Assembly (NCBI GenBank): GCA_031841125.1
Contig: CM063109.1
Span: 3,448,321 to 3,512,320, forward strand
Reading direction: 5' to 3'
DNA length: 64,000 nucleotides
From: Acanthococcus lagerstroemiae
Lineage: Eukaryota; Arthropoda; Insecta; Hemiptera; Eriococcidae
Each line of letters begins with the position of its first letter. The stretch's first letter is position 1. A model generated the notes under the pieces. It was given only the letters and a program-made list of their open reading frames with translations. It had not been told where the DNA came from and searched no databases. Below, one piece after another: positions 33,816-46,540 of this stretch. Both the position numbers and the translations under genes were made by a program.

Positions 33816-33831
33816 ATGTATGTACATTTAT

Positions 33832-35395
33832 ATGAGCGAGGAAAGAAAAAAAGACGTTTCCGATCTCTTCAATGAGAAACAACTTTTTCTTCTCGGGTAT
33901 CAGCGCACATCTGATACGCTGTATGTGCGTGTGAGTAATGCAATACGCTTTGGTTAAACTGATCGTTGAAAACTGAAATCAGCACCGATCCGACTTATTA
34001 TCAAATGCCTGCGATAAATACTATAAATACCCGTCAAAATGACTGGCGCACGAGCACCAGAGTGCTAATTGTGTATTCGGTTGTAAGTCGCACGCGAACC
34101 GCCGAGAATAGGCAGGCTGTATAGCAATTTGTGCACAGGCACAGCCGACCCCGACCCGTACCTGTGTACAGCATGCAGCATGCAGCCATGCACCTCGACT
34201 GTGCTTGGATATGACCGCTGCCGTTGCACTGTCTTCTGCATTATATTGCAGTATCACATATACGAGGCGGTAAAATGCGATAACGATGCAATTAATCATG
34301 ACGAGTGCGTGAGGAAGTAAAGGGAAAAAAATTATAGTAAAAATAAGGACAGACGAATACAGAACTGTAGGGTCGAAGTGAAACCAATCCGGACGAATGT
34401 GAAAAGTTGACAACTTTTAAGGACGCGCTGTATGAGATCTCGTCGATGCAGATAATGAAGATCAGAAAAAGTTTTACTTCTCATCCCATTCGATTGCATC
34501 TTTCGCGGCAACTTATTTTCGTAAATAAAGTTCACTGTTCGGCAGTTCGGCTTACACCGGATGAATTATTGTCCCGATTTTCTACACGATGCAATTCGCC
34601 AGTTATGTGCGGTGCCCCCGATGGCCTTTGTCTATCGCTCTGTCTCTCTCTCTTTCTCTATCTTTTTCGCTCTCCTCTCGAACGTGTATTCGAAAATATC
34701 CGGAGAGTCAAGAAAAAAGATGTTGCGGTAGGATTACTACTATTGTACCGATCAAAACGAACTAACTCTTGTTTCGATGAAATATGTAGCGTATTTTCCC
34801 CGTAAGTTCACTCCGGAACTGAGCGCACTCTTCGATGGTCTCGATTTTTTGTCTTCCCCCTCCCCTTCCCCCGCTGAAGTGAATGAAAGGAAACATTCGT
34901 TATGGAGTATCACTCGGTTTCGTGGTAAAAATACCAATTCCGGTTGACTTTTGGCTCACTTCAACGTATTGTGCTCACTCTCCCCTTGTTTTTACTGAAC
35001 ACGTTTCTCGCGTTGCATAACGATACTTTGTAACTATACGTATAGGTGACTTCGGTAAGTTTCTCAAAATCTGGCGTTACCTAAATTCAGTTTGCAGATA
35101 CATAATAGATTATACTAAATCAACTCAACATTGTCGACCGACGAAAGGTCACAGAATATATTTTCCAAAATTAGTAGTCGTAATTATCGGTATTACTCTT
35201 TAAAAATGCAAATTTTCATCCCTTATTTTGATTTATGACATTCTTTCTGTCAATAACGACTCTATTTTTACTAATAAAATTTTAAACATTGTAGTTATGA
35301 CAATATTTCTGAAAAGTAGGTACTTTCTAGACTGTCTCATCCCAAAATTTTTTCGTACTTTAACGAAAGTATATAGGAGTAGAAAGAAATCGATA
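33832..35395. other. unassigned, partly CpG-rich DNA
   Basis: 33950-35040 has relatively high CpG and a pyrimidine TCTC run near 34640-34670. Frames on both strands (34021-34413 minus, 34407-34805 plus) have no recognisable motif. It looks single copy and may be regulatory or intronic. Confidence 0.35.
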
Positions 35396-35399
35396 GAGA

Positions 35400-36115
35400 A
35401 ATCTTGAAAAATTTTGAATAAGCCTAGTGGAGAGTGAAAAAAAGTCTCAGTCAAGCTTGAAATAATCTTAACCGAATCTAAAAGAACGATAATATGGTAT
35501 GAAACCTATCGAAAAGAGTCTTAAAGAAATGTTGAAGAGCTTAAACGAGTTCGGGAAAACTCTAAAAGTGTCGTAACGAGTCGTACAAGAAAGATTCTCG
35601 AGAATCCTAAACAAATTCGAAAGAGAAGACTGAACACATTTGGAAGAGTCTTCAAGATGTGTCCTAACATAAGTTTGAAAACATTTCGTACACATTTACG
35701 AGTCAAAGAATGCCTAAGGAGTCTCAAACCAACGTTGGGATCTTCTAAAAGTCACAGTTAAGCCTGAAATTATCTTAAACAAGTTAGACGGGTCTTGAAG
35801 AAGTCTAATCCTTCGCAAATTTTTGGAAAATAATCTAAGTGAGTCATAAAAAGTTAGGGATGGATCTCAAAATGTCTTCTTTCGGTTGAATGTTTCTTGA
35901 ACGAATCTATACGAGCCTTGAAGACAATTTATAACAGGTCTGGGAGGACCTGAAAGAAGCGTTGGAGAATTGTACTTACGCTTGGAATGGCGAGTGTGAA
36001 GGCGTCTCGAACACGTGTTAAAGAATGAACTCTAAAACATGTCCTGCAAGAATCTTAAACAACTCTGGAATGGTCATCAAAACTTCTAACCAAGCCTAAA
36101 AGTATGTCCAACCGT
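35400..36115 (+). repeat. short-period (~10-11 bp) degenerate repeat block 5
   Basis: Clear series such as GAGTCTTAAAGAAATGTTGA and GTGTCGTAACGAGTCGTAC, and a 22-bp higher-order pairing (GAATCCTAAACAAATTCGAAA). Consensus on the + strand. All frames in this block are by-products. Confidence 0.7.
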
Positions 36116-36326
36116 GCATATTTAGATCTTTCCGACTTTTGAACTCCTTTGCGCGATATCTAAACATTATTATTTTCCAATAACCCTTTATGCACGTTAT
36201 TTGCATTCCAAAATTCGACTTTCTTGTTAGTTCCATTATGAAGATTTAAATTGTTAGTTTCGTTACACACCATTGTCAAAAAACCAATCCAATGCAAGAA
36301 CTTGGCAGTTAGTGTATAAGAACAAC
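36116..36326. other. unassigned DNA between repeats
   Basis: Short AT-rich spacer ending in ATAAGAACAAC, the left half of an imperfect target duplication. Confidence 0.4.
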
Positions 36327-36424
36327 TTTGACGCGATGCTCGAAAGGGTAGTTCCTGTGGCCAGGGGTGCGGTGTTATAGGGGCCACTTTGGCATGGGCG
36401 CATCGCCATACGTCCCACCACACC
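36327..36424 (+). mobile_element. ~100-bp SINE-like unit, copy 2
   Basis: Runs from GACGCGATGCTCGAAAGGG to GTCCCACCACACC, nearly identical to the copy at 63271. Imperfect direct repeats ATAAGAACAAC (36316-36326) and ATAAGATTAAC (36425-36435) flank it. Confidence 0.75.
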
Positions 36425-36479
36425 ATAAGATTAACTGAGACACCGTCCATGTATAGAGTCGTTGATTATACACGGGTCA

Positions 36480-36700
36480 TTACGACGATGTTAAAATTAG
36501 CTAAGATCACACAGAAGCGTGTTAAGACTTTTTGAGACTATGGTAGGACTATCTAAGATTTTGAAAGTTGGCGAACCCCCGGAAGACCAGTTCAGACTCT
36601 GATCGTTAAGATTTAATCTGACTCGATAAGATACTTTAAAACCCTGTTGAGACTTTCTAGGACTCGTATCTCCTCAGGAAATTTTAGATGATTGAAAGAC
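36480..36700 (-). repeat. short-period (~10-11 bp) degenerate repeat block 6
   Basis: TTAAGACTTTTTGAGACTAT and TGAGACTTTCTAGGACTCG style units, with the GAGTC orientation on the minus strand. Short and diverged. Confidence 0.5.
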
Positions 36701-39565
36701 TGCAGTTTGACTAGTCTATGAGGTGATTTTCTTGTCGTCTTAACAGTACTTAGTGACTCAGCTTTTCTAATATGCCTATGCGTACAGGGGTTTTCGAGAC
36801 TATATTTATGAATACAGTTGTGCCAACACTTAGGTTTCCTTCGCAACCGGGTATTTCCGACCTTCCCACGAGTTTTTGCACATTCCGCACTTATTGATGT
36901 AATAAGTCCCAATATTACATTCAAAAAACACATTACGACTCGATAGGACAACAATGTCTGTAAATTGTTTAGATTTACCATACGAGTACACGAGACAATT
37001 CTCTTTCAAGTTGGATCGTCATCCATCTGCGAAACGTCAGTGTCGGAGAAGACAGTTGACTGATAGGTTAAAACCAACCAATTAGAAGCAATTGTATAAT
37101 GTAAAGTTCAATTAGTCTTTTCTCTGTGTTTGTATTGGTCTGTCGGTTAGACAGTCTATTTTTCAATCGACTTTTCGTGACGCTGTCGTCGAAGATAATA
37201 GGTTTGCAAATCACATATTCGAAACAATCAGATCACTGACCATCCATGCACCAGACGGAAAACACATTTCGACATCGAAACCAAGCCGTGCTCTTTGACT
37301 GTACAATAAAATTAAGAAAAATCAATCAGAATCGCGTAACAGAATTATGGTCGAACCCTAACCACGTATTGTCGCGGTTGGAACGAATAAGTCTCCTTCT
37401 CCTTCGTTTACAGAAAAAAGTTTCGCGTTAAACTACCGAAAGCTCTAACCATACCAGAGTTTTGAAAAAGTTAATAACCGTGACGAATGTAAACTGCGAT
37501 GGCTGGATAGCCGCACGCGGTTCTCGTAAACATAAACAGAGACTAAAATAAAATTTATAAAAGAAAAAGCCGTAACGAATTTGCTGAAATCTTGACAATA
37601 AAAATACGAAAGAGCGAACAATAATGATTAAATAGTAAACGAGTATAAATATTGTTTTTTTCCCCGTTTCTTAAATTGCAGCTCAGTCGTGAAAATCTAT
37701 AAATACGATCGTCGACTTTCGGATCAAGAAATACGTATGGTTGAGAAAATATACAGTCCGACTGGCTTCGCTATTTCGGAAGTCGCAGTCAAATTGTGAA
37801 AAATTAAATAATGCGCCCTTCTTAAGTAACTCGAGTTATTTCGAAATAATGCCGAGGGATGCGCCACTCGGCTCGCCTAAAGCGCGATGACATTTTATGA
37901 TTTTGCATATTATTAAAAATAGCAGTGCTTCCGTCTTATCAAATGTTCAAATGAGGAAAATCTCACATTTTGCGTTACAACATAAAATGCCGACTTTTGG
38001 ACGCGTAATTTCATTACTAGTTGAAGGGTCAGAAGGCCTTTAGTGAATTTACATTTGTATGGAAGCGATGACTCTTTTGCGAATGAAGTAATCACATAAT
38101 AGCGATATCGGTTCAGTTCCAGAGCACGATGCATTCGGCAAATAGTGACTTGAAAACTTCCTTGCCTTTTGTCTGTAAATGTTACCGAATAAATGTGGGA
38201 CCAAGCAAGAACTGTACATAGTGAAATCTAGTTACTTTTGAAATGAGAAGTTTAATACTGAACAGAAGAAAGCTACTGCCAATTCGAAGAATTCAAACGA
38301 AAACTAGTTTTTTGTTATGGTAAGGCTGATTAAGACACATTTTCATGAATAAGATCCACGCACTCAACCAAAACTGTATAATTTCTGGAAGGCATATAAC
38401 GAAGAATTTGAAGTATGAATCCAGCTTCTCATATGATAGCGGATCCAGGAAGTCGAGAATTTGAATCATGATTTGTTTTCACGAAGGTACCTGTACGAGT
38501 TGATAACAGAGATGTACCTACATACTGAACTTAGAATGCTCAAAGGTTGCCACAATCTGAGCTAGCGTATTCAATTTCTAATATTTCGGGTTATAGTTTC
38601 CTGTGTAGCCTTGTAGGAAATATAGTTTAAATAATTTCAAAATGAACTCAGCGACTCAAGAAACCCTATGTTTCCGATCAACGATGCCCGGATATCCAAT
38701 GTTCAGATGTTTGCATCTATGGAGCCTTAATTACCTAAGAAATAGTGGCGAAGGAACGGGGAGGAAGTACAGTGATACTCGCCCAAAGCAAGTTCGGGAG
38801 GGCGGCAAAAAATGAAAAACTCTTCAGCAAGTAGATAAAATGTGCCTTGAGAAATTTTGGAGATAAAATTCATAAAAATTTTTGCTTGTTAACTAAGTTA
38901 CTAAAGACAAAAGTACTTTATTTGGCATTTCGATTAATAATCTTAATTTTTATACCCCCCAGGGGGAGGAAAAAGTTACAACACTATTGCTAAGAAATGA
39001 ATCCGACAATTTAGAGAAAACTCTGTAATCTTTTCATTGGAAGCTACTAATCCAAATTTTCATGTATTCATCCCAGTGGATTCATTGGTGGGGAACAGGC
39101 GTCCAAAAAAAAAAAAACCTCAAAAATGGGTTTAGTGAATTCGGAGACCACAGAAAAAGGTTATCACGTGACATTTATTTTTGATTAACGTGGAGAGACG
39201 AACATAATTTCATGAGTAGACCTTCAACAGTCTTATGTTGGAGCCCCCATTTACTTTCTTCTCAAATAATGTTTCTCAGAAAACTTCTTCTAGGGTCTTA
39301 TGTTATGATACACTAATTTTTTCTCTTATTTTTTTAACTGTACTTGTTAGATGTTTGAAGGAACATCGCATTTTTCTTTTTATGGAGATTCCTTTATTAA
39401 TCTTGAACCCTCCGGCTTCAAAATGTTTTTCGAACTTAATTTTTGGTTTTTACTCCAAAACATAATAACGTTTTCTTGTAGAATAAAAACTGCCAGGGGG
39501 GCAGTAGAATAATTACCTCCCCAGCAAAAATAATATTTTATTCCTGTTCCAGACAAGTATAGAGA
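36701..39565. other. unassigned DNA, CpG-richer at 37000-37900
   Basis: No gene or bounded element recognised. 36980-37880 looks single copy with moderate CpG. A 122-codon minus frame at 36613-36981 overlaps the repeat block and has no motif. Near 38645 one weak unit of the AATCAGCGACCCAA family is seen. Confidence 0.35.
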
Positions 39566-39569
39566 CGCT

Positions 39570-39910
39570 CTTAAAAATGTTTGTTTAAAGATTCGCTAAG
39601 ACAGTTCAAAACTAATTTAAGACTTATTACCGGCTTTCTGAAGACTTTTTAGAACTCGTCCAGACTTAATTAACACTCTTCTGAACTTGATCACGATATC
39701 TTAAGACTCCTTAACGTTCGTTAAAACTTTCTAAAACTCATTAAATACTGACAATTCTTGCAAACCTGTTCGAGACACCTCAGACTCTTTTAAAATTATC
39801 TAAAACTTGCTGAACCCTACAAGCTTCGTTAATAATTTCTGAGACTTTATCTTGTATTCTTGTTTGCAATTTCCGGTGACTCTTAAAGATTCTAGTGAGC
39901 ATGTTTGAGG
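39570..39910 (-). repeat. short-period (~10-11 bp) degenerate repeat block 7
   Basis: TTCAAAACTAATTTAAGACT, AGAACTCGTCCAGACTTAAT and similar, same strand orientation as the block at 21255 and with the same distal flank. Confidence 0.6.
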
Positions 39911-39971
39911 CTTAGCAAAACTTTCCCATGTCTAAGTCGTCTTCAATTTCAGTTTTTTCCCTAAAGAGGAG

Positions 39972-40006
39972 CAATTGCCTCCATTTTCTCTTCCATGTAT
40001 CCGCGT
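39972..40006 (+). repeat. conserved flank of short-period repeat (copy 2)
   Basis: Matches 22021-22055 (CAATTGCCTYCATT then TTCCA(G)TGTATCCGCGT) at an equivalent distance from a ~10-bp repeat block. Confidence 0.5.
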
Positions 40007-42475
40007 ATGCTCTGTCACGCATCAGCGGTGTTTTTTAACTGGTTACAAAAAATTGAGTCTACAAATAAAAGCGAAACAGTTGTGAGTTCTCGCCTCTGAA
40101 AGCTGAGTCAGCAAGCCACAAATCTATTAAAACTCGCCGCTAAAATCTTCCAGAACGCCCCTCTCATACACTTGCTAAAGAGGTTCTGATTTTGTATTTT
40201 GGAAAGGGGCCGATTTACCCCTCCGTTCTGATGTCAGTTCTCCTAGATTTACAGTTGGAGATACCACACTTTAGCACTAAATTAAACTAATACTAAAAAT
40301 ATTTATTGAGACCTTAAAACCATTGGAGTTGGTATGTGGTATGTCTTGTTCAGGGTATTTTACAACATTAAATTATTTTTCTATGTCGAATATTAGTGAA
40401 TATTGAACAATTAAAATATAATTTAATTTATTCATTTTTTGTATTTCACGAATTATAGTTTTAAATGTATTTTCTTGAAAGTGCACACAATGCAAAGTGT
40501 CTATCGAACGAGAAAACTTGAACTGAAAGACTACGAGGGAATTTGTTTCTGATTTTGGAAACTTTTTTCAGTTTTGCACGATTAATTTTCAGTAACTAAT
40601 CGAAGAATTTTTTATATTTATTTGCGTATTAGATAAAGTTCAATTTTTGAGGTTTCGGGAGATTTTCTATCTACATGGGGGACTTTTCGGGGCCTTGGAA
40701 GGTCCGATAGACACCCTGAAGTTCTATTATTCAAGTCACCTAATTTGAATGCCAATTAACCAGAGAAAACAGCCACCGTACACACATATGAGTATTATCA
40801 AAGAGGGAGGGAGGAAGGTGGGAGGAGGGTTAAGGTACGACGAAATTACGAGAAGTGGATATAGGGTATGAATGAAGCGAAACGGCTGCGCAGGAAGGAT
40901 GGGTGTAAAGCATCCATCCAGCTTTAGAACTCGGTGTTATTGAAAATTTCTCGCCAATTCTACGTATCTGTAAGGCCTTTGATGTTTTTTCTTAAATCAT
41001 TGAAATACGTTGACTATCGCCCGACTAGTTTCTAAAAATTCTGGCTACGTAACGAGCGAATTGAACCTTGTAAATCAATCGATTTTTCGGCTCTCTCTCT
41101 TCATCAGCTGTGAATTCACAAATGCTATCTAACTGCTAGCGGCTGATTTTTTTCTACAAAATTAATGTAACAGGAGGACTGAAAACAACGATCATGTCAT
41201 TGTGATGGATACAAAATAGGAAGAAAGAAAAGAAAGAAAGAGAAGATTTGAAGACGTCGCGAAAGCTGGTGATCTCCATCATCACTTCGATGAGTCTGTA
41301 AAAACGTCCCATTTTGGCATCTTCTAACTGAATTCGTGTCAACAAGGATTGCTTACCCTCTCAACCGAGTTATGTTTTAAACTTCATATTAATGATGTTT
41401 TCGTGTACCGTAGGCTGTAAGCGCCAACAGCGTATTTCCACGTAATATCATTAATTTCACGAAATACGAATCCGTAGAATGAGCTATAGAAAAAAAGATA
41501 ACCGATGTTTTTTTCATTTTTTATACCGAGCTCGCGTTCCTGCGGTTCATATTCAGTAATACGAAACCAGACTAGATTATTTATTTATTTTTCAGTTTTC
41601 TTTCGCTGTCGGCTGGTTTGCGTGATCGACGATCGAGCGAAAATCGGCTCCCGTTTTGGTGCGTCGCCTTTACGGTATTGATCGATTTCCTTTGACAGAC
41701 GTCGCGGGCTGAATGTCCGAACGTTCATCAAAAGTGACCAGCCGACCCGATGACGTGTAGTTGTGGGAAATGCGACGTTAATGTGACATACTCGACGTCG
41801 ACTACTACTCGGATACAAATAATGATTATTTCGGTGAGTGCGGACAGAACAGAAGACGTCGACGAGATATGGAAAGAACGACAGTGAGACAGAGTGAAGG
41901 AGGAGAGCTTTCTTATTGTACTGTTAAGTTTAAATGATGAACTGACAGACCGCCATTCTCGGTGGTCTGAGCTTCAGCAGGTTCAACGTAACTGCGGAAT
42001 GCCGGACCTGATATATCGCGAAATAACAGTCAGTCGGTTGGATACTGGCACAAAGCCGTATACATTGATATGAGACTTGGAGAAGGCGAGCTCAACTGAA
42101 GAATTTAAAGATGAAATAAGACTTTGCGATTCTTCAGTTTCTTCAGTCCTGCTCCGCTCCTGCTTTTGAGGTCCCGGATCACAGTGCGGTGCTTCGTCTT
42201 GTTCACTCGGATTAATCGTTCAGAAAATACGAGTAAAAATGAATCGCTGAATAGAATATTATAGAAAGCTTTAATTGGCAGTTTAAGTATCGAAATAGCG
42301 ATTGGAGTAACTGAATGTACTTCAGAACTCAGATAACACCAATTCTGGCGCTTAAATTTCTTACCAATCTGTCGAGGTAATTCGGAAAATACAGACGGGG
42401 AGAGGTATTTGCCAGTACATGGCTCTTACTTCCACATTATATTGATATCCGTATCATTATATTTTAAACAGCTGC
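40007..42475. other. unassigned DNA, CpG-richer at 41490-42010
   Basis: Nothing recognised in 40007-41490 apart from a GA-rich patch near 40800-40830. The segment 41490-42010 has frequent CpG (ACGTCGACGAG, GACGTCGCGGGC) and a 77-codon minus frame without motif; possibly single-copy regulatory DNA. Confidence 0.35.
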
Positions 42476-42479
42476 CTGC

Positions 42480-43965
42480 TCCCCTATTAAAATTTTTTTG
42501 TTCAAAATATGTATATCTATTTATCCGCGTCTTAGTGCACATATCAATTTCGTTGTTGCCCAACCTCATTTTGTTAATATTTTCAGAAATCGGTGGAAGG
42601 GGTCAGCGAAATGGCCGTCCTCCATGGTTCTCACCCTCCAAAAAGATTCACTTGTTAGTACTTCGTTAATGTATGGGCTAATTTTGTTAGTACTCCTTCC
42701 CTTCTCGAGATACTCCCAAAAAATCGTGAGAAGGCCCAGGGAAATGGTAGCCCTTTCCATTTTGAATTCGGGTCGGAAATGGTCCCATTCGTTAGTGTAG
42801 GCATTCGTTTCGTCAGTGCTCATTCCTGTTCCTTAATTCTATGGAGAGTGAAACTGGGAAATGACAACTCTTCCAGCGAAAATGGTCTCATTCGTTCGTG
42901 CTTGGCATTCGTTTTGTTAGTGCTCATTCCCGTTCCTTACTTCTCGGGAGAGTGGAATTGGTAACAATTCTTCCCAGACTTAAAGCTTGGAGTCAGAATA
43001 GGTCTCCTGTGTTAGTGCACTTGATTTTATCCATTCATTTTGTTAGTGATCATCTCGTTCCCCTGATTCTGGAGGCAGGGGTTAGGAAAATAACAGCCCC
43101 TCTGCCAGCTTTAAGTTTGAAGTCGAAACTAGTCTGTTTATCAGTACTTCGTCGATGCGCATTAATATAGGTATTTGTTTTGTTAGTGCCTAGGTGCTTC
43201 TCCCGTCTTCTAATTCTATAGATAGAGAGTAAATAGGTTTATTAATTCCTTTTTTACTCAACCCCTTCTGTAGTTAATTCCAAAAAAAGACGTGTGTGGG
43301 TCCTGGGGCTAGTGAAACAGTAGTCCCTCTTCATTTTGATTTTACTCTCCAAAATAATTTATTAGTGTTTCGTTAGTTTGCCTTAATGTACAGGTTAATT
43401 TAGATAGTGCTCAATCATTTCTGGACCACTAAGAAAAAATAATAATAATAATAATGCCTTTACTAACAAAGCACTAACACGAATGGGACCAATTTTGATC
43501 TTAGATTCGAATGACAGAGGGGCTACCATTTTCCTGTCTCCTTCCATCGGTTTTTTGAAAATATTTCAAGAAGGGATTAAGCACTAACGAAATTAACTAT
43601 TAACGCGTACTAACAAAGAACTAACAAATTAACCTATTTTTGAGGTAAAAATCAAAAATGTCGGAGAGCTAACATTTCGCTAGCCTTTCCCGCAGTTTTT
43701 TGGACATGTTGTGTTCAGAAGGAGTTCTGCGCCAACAAAATTGATTGGTAAAACACTAATTTTTTGAATAAAAAATTTGAGATGGGGCTGGTAGAAAATA
43801 CCATAAACCTGGCTGAGTGGGCGTCCCTTTTGCCAGCCGCCTTCCCATTTCATATTTTCTATTCAAATGAGCCTATTTGTTAGCGCTTCGTTATCTGCTT
43901 TGTCACCATCTTCTAATTTTCTGAAGGGATATAAATCTGCCTCCCTGGTTCTTTCAAATCGATCG
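42480..43965. repeat. tandem repeat with inverted second half (TTTTGTTAGTGCT family)
   Basis: From about 42530 to 43415 units of roughly 105-135 bp carry TTTTGTTAGTGCT, a following CC/TT-rich stretch and AAATGGTAGCCC or equivalents (cores near 42672, 42806, 42912, 43043 and 43176). After an AAT microsatellite at 43437-43455 the same units appear reversed until about 43780 (ACTAACAAAGCACTAACACG, GGGGCTACCATTTTCC, TTAAGCACTAACGAAATTAA). One more + oriented unit lies at about 43850-43960. Frames inside are repeat by-products. Confidence 0.7.
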
Positions 43966-44033
43966 CACAAACAAATAATTTTTTCTGACGAAACTTATTA
44001 TACATTAGATTTTTTGTAAAATTAATTCATCGT

Positions 44034-44060
44034 ACTTTTTTTTTTTTTTTTTTTTTTTTT
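44034..44060 (+). repeat. poly-T run (about 26 bases)
   Basis: Uninterrupted T-run. It could be the poly-A tail of a minus-strand retroposon, but no element body was recognised beside it. Confidence 0.85.
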
Positions 44061-45190
44061 GTAACCATTCTGGAAACTTCATAAAAGAGCGGTTTTTAAA
44101 CACAACATTTCAACGTAGATTCGGGACATTTTTGCTCAATTTCACGAGGTTTAGCGAACAGAAGGGATCTATATTTTACGTAAAACCAACGCAAGCCTGT
44201 AACAACGGAGGTTGTCCCGTGTGGTAGGAAAAGTAATTCGGCAAATTTTAATTGCCAATCGGCAAAATTAAGAAATGAATTTTTTTCAGGTTTTAATTGA
44301 AATTTTTTGTATTTTAGTCCGAATTTTTGCTATCTATTTCCTCTCTCCCTCAGAGAAAAACTTACGATTGCTCTGAATTAATTTTTGATCTTTATCGTTT
44401 ACAGCTCTGAATCCCTTGGCATTTTTTATCCTTCTCTTCCTCTACCCCTCCGATACCCACGTATGAAATATGGTTTTTTAAAATTGAAGACCTGACTTCC
44501 AAAACGCGCAGATGAGTCCAAAAAATTGAAAATCGAGTTTTTAGCGCAATCTGGTGGAGGAAGTCAAAAGGCACCTTTCAGAGTTGATTTCACGATTTTA
44601 TCACGACTTAGAGCCAGCTAAATCTTTCTTTCGTTCTTTTTTATAATACTGGTTTACTTGTGTTTTCAAGTTTTATGAATACAAGACTCTTATGACTGTA
44701 AGTCATACTTACTTTTTCCTGTTCGGAGGAATAGAAGGATGTCTGAAGGGTGGAGGGAGGAGGGATATTGTTCACTTATGCCTCAGTCGTCTCTAAACTG
44801 TATCTTCCGATTTCCGACAGCTTCTAGGTCAAGATGTACAAATTTTGACCTTTCACATGTATCACATGGTCTGCAAAGATGAGCTAAGTCCACGGCTTCC
44901 CCCACTTTGCACTCCTGTAGCTCGAAGTTTGTTCGTATGCCAACCTTCATACTTGGGTGGCATTAGCATTGACACTTCCCCTTCCCATTCACGCAATTGA
45001 ATCTGTGTTACCACTTATCGTTCGTGAGTCAGAGTGGTTTTTTTTTTCGATTTCCCAACATTTTGTTTTTTGGACTAAGCGTGCTTTGGAAGTCAGGTCC
45101 TCAATTCCAATAATCTGGAAAGAGACTAAATTATAGTAGTGAATGTTTTCAAGCTTACAAGAGTACGAAAAATTACATCAGGATATCGAA
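44061..45190. other. unassigned DNA
   Basis: Around 44235-44275 ATTCGGCAAATTTTAATTGCC and AATCGGCAAAATT resemble part of the MITE at 54814 (AATTCGGCAAATCGGC), suggesting a remnant. No gene recognised. Confidence 0.35.
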
Positions 45191-45205
45191 TGTTGCTGAT
45201 TCAGT

Positions 45206-45435
45206 CCTTTTTTTTTCTTTTTTCTAATTTGCTCTCCACCCGAGTCCTTGGAATCCACCCTTTCGAGCATTACTTCAGAGATGTCGGGGAGGCTGTTAGG
45301 GTTGTCTTAGCCCTCTTCCCTTCTGGCCGAAAAACCGGTCTAGGTCGAAAATTCTGGCGAGTTGCTACGTGGGCTCGAACCCGGGACCTCCGGATTCTGA
45401 GACCAGCGCGCTATCCACTCGGCCAACCAGACCTC
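45206..45435 (-). mobile_element. tRNA-derived SINE, copy 1, with 15-bp TSD
   Basis: On the minus strand the head (from 45435) reads GGTCTGGTTGGCCGAGTGG, holding a box A-like TGGCCGAGTGG and, downstream, box B-like GGGTTCGAGCC of an RNA polymerase III promoter. A ~140-bp body and an A-rich tail (45206-45225) follow. Direct repeats TGTTGCTGATTCAGT (45191-45205) and TGTTGCTAATTCAGT (45436-45450) differ by one base. The body matches 57569-57790. Mobilised in trans by a LINE; the partner is unknown. Confidence 0.9.
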
Positions 45436-45450
45436 TGTTGCTAATTCAGT

Positions 45451-45980
45451 GTCGCTGAACTTGAATGTCGGTTTGACTTCCAGTGGAAAGCTGCGTCTAC
45501 AGCGATGGGTTTCAAGGTCCTTTAATTCATTTTTGATATTATTTTCACTCCATTTTGATTAGCGTGGCATTAATAAAAGGAAAATGAAAGGGAGAGGATC
45601 TAACAAATAAATAAATAAATAAATAAATAGATGAACATTACACCGTCACTCCTTCGGGGTTGGAAGTCGCTGAAATAATTTTTGACGTCAATTTTACTGC
45701 AGATTGAAATTAAAATACGGTATCAAATATTTGTCTTTCAAATTAGTTCTAGATATTATTTCGATTTCATTTTGAGAACTGGTACTCCAGAAAGGTGGAT
45801 CCTAAATAAGGAGACCGTGCATTTCCGGACGCTATTCTCTTCTGTGCACCAACAGAAAAATGTATAAGACATATTTTTGAGAGAACTAACGTAGGCCGAA
45901 AATAGTATTAATTTTAAAATGAGTCTATACGATGGAAGGTGAGAAAATGAGGGGGACAAGGCAAGAGTGAACTCATCTCG
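45451..45980. other. unassigned DNA with AAAT microsatellite
   Basis: An AAAT tandem run lies at about 45602-45630. The remainder shows nothing recognisable. Confidence 0.5.
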
Positions 45981-45984
45981 TTAG

Positions 45985-46540
45985 TCTCAAAAAATTTTAA
46001 AGAGTCATTATACAGACTAATAAAGTAAGTTTTAATAATCTTGAAGAAGCTTGTTAAAGTATCTTAATGAGCACCGCAAAACATTCAAAAGCCTCAGCAG
46101 TGTCGTGACGAGTTTCAAAATGTTTCATCTAGGAGCAAATTCAGGATTTTACCTTATGTTGAGGGAAATTAAATATTCTTCGCACTAGCAAAAAGAAGCT
46201 CCTGGAGCAGTTTTAATAAATTTTTAAAAGAGTCTTAAAATATTTTTGTGTCAAAATGAAAAACAAAATAATAAATACGAACAAACCTGCGGAACTCCTA
46301 CAGCTGATAAACGTGTACAATGAAACCATCCGGGTCCGTATCCACCCTTTCTCTCCTGTTCGCGGGTCCTCCACTCTTCTTACTCAAGTGTAATTAAGTG
46401 TTGACTTGGTTGGAATGAGTTCCTGTTTCTTGAAGAGACATTATAAGTCTTCAGGAGTCTTAGCAGAATATTAACTAGTTTTGTAGTAGTCTTAGTGGGC
46501 ATCTATAGAATTGGCTAACGTAATCTCGTCGAGCCTATAG
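45985..46540 (+). repeat. short-period (~10-11 bp) degenerate repeat block 8
   Basis: Units such as AAGAGTCATTATACAGAC, TTTTAATAATCTTGAAGAAG and AGTCTTCAGGAGTCTTAGCAG, + orientation, interrupted at about 46250-46400 by different sequence. Confidence 0.5.
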
